From Lachnospiraceae bacterium UBA3310 (lineage in GTDB: Bacteria > Bacillota > Clostridia > Lachnospirales > Lachnospiraceae), in the NCBI GenBank assembly GCA_002361355.1, contig DESQ01000042.1:66890-130889 (forward strand): a DNA stretch of 64,000 bases, read 5' to 3'. Numbering within the stretch: the stretch's first letter is position 1; each line of letters starts with the position of its first letter. Shown here in pieces: positions 58,542-64,000 of the stretch. The notes beneath the pieces were generated by a model. The model was not told the origin of the DNA and searched no databases. It saw only the letters and a program-made list of their open reading frames with translations. Both the position numbers and the translations under genes were made by a program.

Positions 58542-59231
58542 ATGGCGCAGAAAGTTTTGATAGTGGATGATGAGAAATTGATCGTGAAGGGGATCAGGTT
58601 CAGTCTGGAACAGGACGGTATGGAAGTGGATTGTGCCTATGACGGGGAGGAGGCTCTGAGACTGGCGGAGCAAAATTCCTACGATATGATTCTCCTCGAT
58701 GTGATGCTCCCGAAAATGACAGGGTTTGAGGTATGCCAGCAGATTCGCGGTTTCTCCAATGTACCTATTGTTATGTTAACCGCAAAAGGCGACGATATGG
58801 ACAAAATTTTAGGGCTGGATTACGGTGCGGATGATTATATCACGAAGCCCTTTAATATCCTGGAAGTAAAGGCGAGAATCAAAGCAATTATGCGCAGGAC
58901 AAACCGTCAGGGACAGAAACGCGAAGAGCCGGCCAAGATGGTGGAACGGGGCGATATGCGGGTGGACTGCGAGGGCAGGAGAGTGTATATCAAAGACCGG
59001 GAGATCAACCTGACAGTCAAGGAGTATGAAGTGTTGGAGCTTTTGATCAGGAACGCGGGGAAGGTTTACGGCAGGGAGGAGTTGCTGCGCCTGGTATGGG
59101 GAAACGACTATCCGGGCGATGTGAGAACCGTGGATGTACATATCAGAAGGCTGCGCGAAAAAATAGAGGAAGTGCCCGGCGAGCCCATGTATGTGCGGAC
59201 AAAGTGGGGTGTTGGATATTACTTTGCCTAA
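58542..59231 (+). CDS. OmpR-family response regulator
   Basis: 229 residues. Receiver: VDDEKLIVKGI, acceptor Asp53 in LLDVMLPKMTG, Lys in ITKPFNILEVKARI. C-terminal winged helix: INLTVKEYEVLELLIRN, GREELLRLVWGNDYPGDVRTVDVHIRRLREKIE. Similar to WalR/PhoP. It overlaps the kinase gene that follows. Located between comEA and comEC, 19 nt after comEA, so it may be in the same transcript. Confidence 0.93.
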   Translation: MAQKVLIVDDEKLIVKGIRFSLEQDGMEVDCAYDGEEALRLAEQNSYDMILLDVMLPKMTGFEVCQQIRGFSNVPIVMLTAKGDDMDKILGLDYGADDYITKPFNILEVKARIKAIMRRTNRQGQKREEPAKMVERGDMRVDCEGRRVYIKDREINLTVKEYEVLELLIRNAGKVYGREELLRLVWGNDYPGDVRTVDVHIRRLREKIEEVPGEPMYVRTKWGVGYYFA

Positions 59232-60693
59232 AATAAATTTACGTCAAATTACATTTCTGAGAAGCCTGAAGGGACGGATATTTCTGATTCTGTTCGTGGT
59301 CGGGCTGATTCCCTGCTTTACCATGCGTCATGCCATTCTGCAAAATTATGAACGGCGGGCGGTCAATATCAGAACTTCTGATATTTCCACCCAGGTCAGA
59401 ATTTTGGCGAATCATTTGATTACCTATCATTATCTGCAGGACACATCCTCCGAAGTGATCAATGCGGAGCTGGATCAGTTGTCAAATCTGTATGACGGCC
59501 GCGTACTTATCATCAATGCGGATCTTCGGATTGTGAAGGACACTTACGGCATCAGCGAGGGCAAGACCATCATCTCGGAGGAGGTGATCCGGTGTCTTGG
59601 CGGGGAGAGCGCAAACAAGTACGACAGGGAAAACGGCTATATAGAGATGACCATTCCCATCACGGAGACGGTGGAAGCGGATCTGCCGGTGGGTTCCGGA
59701 GAGAAATTGGATCTGGTGCGGGGCGTTATGCTGGTGAGCGCGTCCAACGACAGCATCATTGCGACCATGAACAGTCTGAACCGGCAGGCGATGGTGGTGG
59801 AGTCCATTGTGGGCGTACTGATTTTTGTGTTGGCTCTTTTAGTGTCTAAATTTCTGTTTGCCCCCTTTAAAAAGATCATAGAAGCGCTGGATCAGGTGCG
59901 GGAAGGATATACAAACGATCCGATTTCGGTGACGGATTGTCTGGAGACAGAGCATATCGGGGATGCCTTTAACCGGGTGCTGGGACGGATGAAGATGTTA
60001 GATGATTCCAGACAGGAGTTTGTCTCGAATGTGTCTCATGAACTGCGGACGCCGATCACTTCCATGAAAGTGCTGGCGGATTCGTTGATTACGCAGAAGG
60101 ATGTGCCGATTGAGGTTTATCAGGAGTTCATGACTGACATAACGGAGGAGATCGAGAGGGAGGACAAGATTATCAACGATCTGCTCTCGCTGGTTAAGAT
60201 GGACAGAACTTCCGCAGACCTGAATATTTCGGAGGTGGATATCAATGCATTGGTGGAGCTTATCATGAGGAGGCTCCGCCCCATTGCCAACCGCAGGGAT
60301 GTGCAGCTTGTCTACGAGAGTCTGCGCCCTGTAACCGCATCGGTGGATGAGGTCAAGCTGACGCTGGCGTTATCCAATCTGGTGGAGAATGCGATCAAGT
60401 ACAATAAAGAACACGGTTTTGTGAAGGTGACGCTGGATGCCGACCACCAGTTTTTCACCGTACAGGTGGCAGATTCGGGCTTCGGTATTCCGGAGGATGA
60501 GCTGGAGCATATCTATGAGCGGTTTTACCGGGTGGACAAGTCCCGCTCCAGAGAGATCGGAGGCACGGGGCTCGGACTTTCCATTACGAAGAGTGCGATC
60601 CTGATGCACCGGGGAACCATTAAGGTGACCAGCGTCGAGGGTGAGGGGACAGACTTCACGGTAAAGATTCCGCTTAAGTATATTGCGGTTTAG
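59209..60693 (+). CDS. Sensor histidine kinase (WalK/PhoR-like)
   Basis: About 494 residues; the start is uncertain (GTG 59209, TTG 59212 or ATG 59191), all overlapping the regulator gene. First membrane helix at about 20-38, an extracytoplasmic domain of about 165 residues, second helix (about 205-228), HAMP linker, HisKA with His277 in NVSHELRTPITSMK, and ATPase domain with NLVENAIKYNKEHG, DSGFGIPEDELEHIYERFYR and GTGLGLSITKSA. Clearly the partner of the preceding regulator. The signal is unknown. Confidence 0.92.
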   Translation: MLDITLPKINLRQITFLRSLKGRIFLILFVVGLIPCFTMRHAILQNYERRAVNIRTSDISTQVRILANHLITYHYLQDTSSEVINAELDQLSNLYDGRVLIINADLRIVKDTYGISEGKTIISEEVIRCLGGESANKYDRENGYIEMTIPITETVEADLPVGSGEKLDLVRGVMLVSASNDSIIATMNSLNRQAMVVESIVGVLIFVLALLVSKFLFAPFKKIIEALDQVREGYTNDPISVTDCLETEHIGDAFNRVLGRMKMLDDSRQEFVSNVSHELRTPITSMKVLADSLITQKDVPIEVYQEFMTDITEEIEREDKIINDLLSLVKMDRTSADLNISEVDINALVELIMRRLRPIANRRDVQLVYESLRPVTASVDEVKLTLALSNLVENAIKYNKEHGFVKVTLDADHQFFTVQVADSGFGIPEDELEHIYERFYRVDKSRSREIGGTGLGLSITKSAILMHRGTIKVTSVEGEGTDFTVKIPLKYIAV

Positions 60694-60703
60694 GGAGGCA
60701 GCT

Positions 60704-61648
60704 ATGAAGAGGACGAAACTTAGGCTTTCCCGTATGATTCTGATTATGGGACTGTGTCTGTGTACTGCCTGTACGAACAGGAGCGCGGAGCAGGAAGGAA
60801 CGGCTTATCAGATATATTATGTAAACAATGATGAGACAAAGATTGTGGAGCGGGAATATGTGAGCGCGACGACGGACACGGAGCTTTTGTATGGGGAAAT
60901 GATGGGACAGCTTGCGGCGATTCCCGAAAAAATGGAATATGAGACGCCACTTGCGGCGGAGATCTCCGTGAAGGGACATACCCTGGACAACGGGCTGTTG
61001 ACGCTTGATTTTGACGAGAGTTACAAAAGCCTGTACGGTGTGAGGGAGATTCTTGTGCGCGCTTCGATTGTGAGAACGATGACACAGCTTCCGGGCGTGG
61101 AACGTGTGACATTTACGGTGGGAGGAGAACAGCTCACAGACAGGATGGGAGCGGCGGTGGGCATTATGACGGCGGACACTTTTATTGAGAATGCCGGCAA
61201 TGAGATCAATGCCTATGAGAAGGTGAATCTGAGACTCTATTTTGCCAATGAGACGGGGGATCGTCTTGTGGAGGAAAACCGGCGCAACGTGGTGTACAAC
61301 AGCAATATTTCTCTGGAGAAACTGGTGGTGGAGAAGCTGGTGGAAGGCCCGATGGTGGAGGGCGCGTATCCAACCATCAATCCGGCGACCAAGATCATCA
61401 GCGTTACCGTGCAGGATGGAACGTGTTATGTAAACCTTGGAAACGATTTCCTGAGCCAGCCCTACAATGTGGCTTCCGATGTGACCATCTATTCCATTAC
61501 CAATTCTTTGGCGGAACTGCCAAACGTGAACAGAGTACAGATATCAATCAACGGGGAAACCAATCTCTCTTACCGGGAAAATATGAGCTTAAATACGGTG
61601 TTTGAGAGAAATCTGGACATTATGGTTTCGGGAGGAAGCGGACAATAA
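60704..61648 (+). CDS. GerM-like lipoprotein with two GerMN domains
   Basis: 314 residues from ATG 60704 with GGGAGG five bases upstream. Signal peptide with lipobox-like CTAC (Cys near 25) and two successive GerMN domains (about 45-165 and 180-305), each with a GHTLDNGLLTLDFDESY / QDGTCYVNLGNDFL type segment. GerM in B. subtilis is needed for the engulfment complex and germination. The gene follows a two-component kinase by 10 nt, suggesting one operon, though similar GerMN lipoproteins after two-component genes exist that are not sporulation-specific. Confidence 0.88.
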   Translation: MKRTKLRLSRMILIMGLCLCTACTNRSAEQEGTAYQIYYVNNDETKIVEREYVSATTDTELLYGEMMGQLAAIPEKMEYETPLAAEISVKGHTLDNGLLTLDFDESYKSLYGVREILVRASIVRTMTQLPGVERVTFTVGGEQLTDRMGAAVGIMTADTFIENAGNEINAYEKVNLRLYFANETGDRLVEENRRNVVYNSNISLEKLVVEKLVEGPMVEGAYPTINPATKIISVTVQDGTCYVNLGNDFLSQPYNVASDVTIYSITNSLAELPNVNRVQISINGETNLSYRENMSLNTVFERNLDIMVSGGSGQ

Positions 61649-61673
61649 AATATGGGAAAGGAGATGATTGGCT

Positions 61674-63959
61674 ATGCGCAGACCCCTGTGCCTGACGGGA
61701 CTGGCATTTGTGGTGGTACTGCTTTTGGGAATATATCTGACGCCGAAAGGCGCACAGACTTACGACGGGCTTGACAGGCAGCAGGTTACGCTGCTTGGCG
61801 TCGTGGAGTGGAAGGAACAAAAAATCTCAAAAGATGAAGAGGTTTTGGTGGTATCTTTGGGACAGGTCGTTGTCCTGAATCCGATTCTAAACGATTCTTT
61901 GCAAAATCTCCCCGAAAAAATCAGGGAAACTACCGCAAAACAAATAATAAAATACTGTGAAAAGGAAAAGATACGTCTTTGCCTTCCCGGTGCGGAGGGC
62001 ATAGAGGGCGTACTCTGCTATCCGGATAAAGAGCCTGCCATGGGGAGCGTTGTGTTGATGGAGGGGAAGTTTTATGCCTTTTCCCACGGAACAAACCCCG
62101 GAGAATTTGATGGGGCGGATTATTACCGCATTATGGGGCAGCAGGGCAGATTGATGCAGGCGGATTGTCTTTCGCAGAGCAGGCATTATTCTGCTTTTCG
62201 GGAAAGACTTTATCTTTGCCGGGAATATCTTTCCCTTCTTCTGCACGCCTGCTATCCGGAGGAGGAGGCCTCCGTCATGGGAGCGATGCTTCTGGGGGAG
62301 AAGGGGACGCTTGATTCGGAGGTCAAAAGTCTTTATCAGCAAAACGGTATCATACATATTCTGGCGATCAGCGGACTGCATCTTTCTATTCTTGGTATGG
62401 GATTTTACAATCTGCTAAAGCGCCTGCGTGTCCCTATGGCGGTTGACATAATATTATCAATCGGCCTGATGTACTGCTATGGAACGATGACGGGAATGGG
62501 AGTCTCCATCGTCAGGGCATTGGTGATGTTTGGTTTAAAACTCTGTGCGCCTCTTGTGGGAAGAACCTACGATATGCTTACGGCAATGACAGTGGCGGCT
62601 CTTCTCATTCTTGTGCAGCAGCCCCTGTACCTGACCCACAGCGGGTTTCTTTTTTCTTTCGGCGCGATCTGCGGCATTGGTCTTTTGCCGGAGGTTTCTC
62701 TGCATATGCCCGCTGCAAATAAAGGCCTGAAAGCGTTGTCTGCGGGGATGTGGGTGTCCCTTGCCACGCTCCCTGTGCATCTGTGCTTTTATTATGAATT
62801 TCCACCGTTTTCCGTGCTTCTCAATCTGATTGTCATTCCCTGTATGGGCGTGCTTTTGATCAGCGGTGTGGGTGTGATGACGGCGGCGGCCTTCTCTCTT
62901 ACGCTGGGGCGTCTTGCGGCTTTTCCCGGCATGCTGATTTTGGCTTTTTATGAGAAATGCTGCGATTTCTGTAGAAAGCTGCCCGGACAGCGGTGGATTA
63001 CAGGGCGGCCCGAACTTTGGCAGACGGCGGCGTTTTTAGGGATTGTGGGGCTGGCGGTGTTTCTTGCAAAGAAAATGAAAAGGTGGCAGTTTTCGGCGGC
63101 GCTGCTTTTTGCCGTGGCGGTGCTGACACTGCGGTTTCCCCAGGGGCTCACCATTACTTTCCTGGATGTGGGGCAGGGGGACTGTATCTGTCTTGAGGAA
63201 GGGAGAAGGCATTTCCTGATTGATGGCGGCAGTTCCGATACAAGCGATGTGGACGATTACTGTATCGTGCCTTTTTTGAAATACAGGGGCATATCGCATC
63301 TGGACGCTGTGTTTGTCACGCATCCGGACAGCGACCATGAGAACGGCATCCGGGGAATGCTCGAGGATTATGGGGAGAATGGCATCAGAATCGGCATGCT
63401 GGTTCTGCCGGATGTGGCGGAGGTTTGTAAAAATGAAAATTACCTCTCCCTTGTGGCGCTGGCGGAAGAAAGGGATGTGCCCGTCCGGCAGATCCATACG
63501 GGAGAGCGCATGGAGAGTGGAGCGCTTTCGCTTCTCTGCCTTCATCCGTCTGCAGGTTATGAAAATGAGGACACCAACGCCTATTCCACGGTGCTCTGCC
63601 TGGAATACGGACAGTTTTCCGCGCTTTTTACGGGCGATCTGGAGGGAGAAGGGGAGACGCTTGTGACGGAACTTCTGTGTGTTGCGCAGGCGGCAAACGG
63701 GCTGACAGGGAATATCAGTCTCCTCAAGGTGGCGCACCATGGCTCGAAAAACTCCTCGTCCGAGGCATTTTTATCCGCGGTAAATCCGCAGATAGCCGTG
63801 ATTTCAGCCGGAAGGGATAATTCCTACGGGCATCCTCACAGGGAGACGTTAAAGCGGCTTGAGAAACAGGGATGCAGCATTTGGCAGACGCCGGAAGACG
63901 GCGCGGTCACGGTCAGGGTGAGGGGACAGCGGGTGAGCGTGGAAAAGTATGTTAAGTAG
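61674..63959 (+). CDS. comEC: ComEC/Rec2 DNA-uptake channel
   Basis: 761 residues from ATG 61674 (AAGGAG ten bases upstream; TTG 61668 is an alternative). An N-terminal soluble part (about 30-165), a competence membrane domain with about eight helices (about 215-485; NGIIHILAISGLHLSILGMGFY), and a C-terminal metallo-beta-lactamase-like domain (FLDVGQGDCI, THPDSDHENG near 548, FTGDLEGEGE, KVAHHGSKNSS, GHPHRET). ComEC forms the channel for single-stranded DNA; the C-terminal domain is a putative nuclease. The gene ends 41 nt before the window end. Confidence 0.95.
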   Translation: MRRPLCLTGLAFVVVLLLGIYLTPKGAQTYDGLDRQQVTLLGVVEWKEQKISKDEEVLVVSLGQVVVLNPILNDSLQNLPEKIRETTAKQIIKYCEKEKIRLCLPGAEGIEGVLCYPDKEPAMGSVVLMEGKFYAFSHGTNPGEFDGADYYRIMGQQGRLMQADCLSQSRHYSAFRERLYLCREYLSLLLHACYPEEEASVMGAMLLGEKGTLDSEVKSLYQQNGIIHILAISGLHLSILGMGFYNLLKRLRVPMAVDIILSIGLMYCYGTMTGMGVSIVRALVMFGLKLCAPLVGRTYDMLTAMTVAALLILVQQPLYLTHSGFLFSFGAICGIGLLPEVSLHMPAANKGLKALSAGMWVSLATLPVHLCFYYEFPPFSVLLNLIVIPCMGVLLISGVGVMTAAAFSLTLGRLAAFPGMLILAFYEKCCDFCRKLPGQRWITGRPELWQTAAFLGIVGLAVFLAKKMKRWQFSAALLFAVAVLTLRFPQGLTITFLDVGQGDCICLEEGRRHFLIDGGSSDTSDVDDYCIVPFLKYRGISHLDAVFVTHPDSDHENGIRGMLEDYGENGIRIGMLVLPDVAEVCKNENYLSLVALAEERDVPVRQIHTGERMESGALSLLCLHPSAGYENEDTNAYSTVLCLEYGQFSALFTGDLEGEGETLVTELLCVAQAANGLTGNISLLKVAHHGSKNSSSEAFLSAVNPQIAVISAGRDNSYGHPHRETLKRLEKQGCSIWQTPEDGAVTVRVRGQRVSVEKYVK

Positions 63960-64000
63960 CGCGGCGGTACTGTCACGTTAGTGTAAAATTATAGTTGGCA

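Noticed and set aside
61428..61437. TTATGTAAAC copies in coding regions (near 17435, 58197, 60819, 61428) as part of the intergenic repeat family
   Set aside because: They read Tyr-Val-Asn (TAT GTA AAC) in frame and lie on the other orientation, so codon use explains them. The copy near 1871 is a single chance match.
1..64000. CRISPR array, prophage or insertion sequence
   Set aside because: No regularly spaced long repeats, transposase, integrase or phage structural gene was seen. The 21-nt-phased decamers are too short and too few for CRISPR.

Overview
The window looks like a chromosomal segment of a spore-forming, anaerobic Firmicute, most likely a member of the Lachnospiraceae (Clostridia). 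Four things point this way: sporulation and germination genes (spoVAD, spoVAE, a GerM-like lipoprotein), competence-type DNA-uptake genes (comEA, comEB, comEC), mid-range GC with strong AGGAGG ribosome sites and frequent GTG/TTG starts, and several small families that I know mainly from Lachnospiraceae. No rRNA, tRNA, CRISPR array, insertion sequence or phage gene was recognised. The assignment is inference; no search was run.

Layout. 0-3.5 kb: the end of a chemoreceptor, then a TetM/EF-G-like GTPase fused to a YacP/Rae1-type NYN nuclease. 3.5-6.8 kb: a VanRS-like two-component pair. 6.8-13.4 kb (minus strand): a three-gene signalling operon made of a receiver-HD-GYP protein, a hybrid kinase ending in an HPt domain, and a hybrid kinase ending in a complete DegV-type lipid-binding domain. 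13.5-23.8 kb: an SUV3-like helicase, an Sfp-type phosphopantetheinyl transferase, a membrane-anchored hydrolase, a double-SBP/degenerate-GGDEF/EAL protein, a DUF218 protein, an anchored protein with acidic Ca-binding-like motifs and a TPR lipoprotein. 23.8-26.4 kb: a Nudix-like gene, pyrF, and spoVAD with a consensus sigma-G promoter.

26.5-33 kb holds a partner-switching signalling module: a STAS anti-anti-sigma factor, an RsbW-like kinase, a PAS hybrid kinase and a receiver protein, converging on two tandem paralogous SpoIIE-type phosphatases. 33-37.5 kb: a small protein, ridA, aroK, spoVAE, then an ECF sigma factor operon whose sigma gene has no ATG/GTG/TTG start and is preceded by a switch-like leader. 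37.6-40.8 kb: a DegV protein, a LytTR regulator, a DUF1294 protein and argG. 40.9-47.7 kb is a more AT-rich accessory stretch of small single-copy-type genes (acetyltransferases, a kinase-like protein, a hydrolase, YdcF, an SdpI-like protein, a methyltransferase) with two gene remnants. 47.7-55.6 kb: argC, comEB, a YbaK-type editing enzyme, GNAT and coiled-coil genes, a nucleotidyltransferase, argJ, argB and argD. Together argJ-B-C-D make ornithine through the acetyl cycle and argG acts later towards arginine. 55.6-64 kb: a solute-binding protein, a YdcZ transporter, comEA, a second two-component pair, a GerM lipoprotein and comEC.

The most unusual points are the HK-REC-DegV fusion, the ribosome-GTPase/nuclease fusion, a decamer (GTTTACATAA) repeated in intergenic gaps around the arginine genes with exact 21-nt phasing, three structured intergenic RNA-like elements, and the ECF sigma gene that seems to start at ATT.
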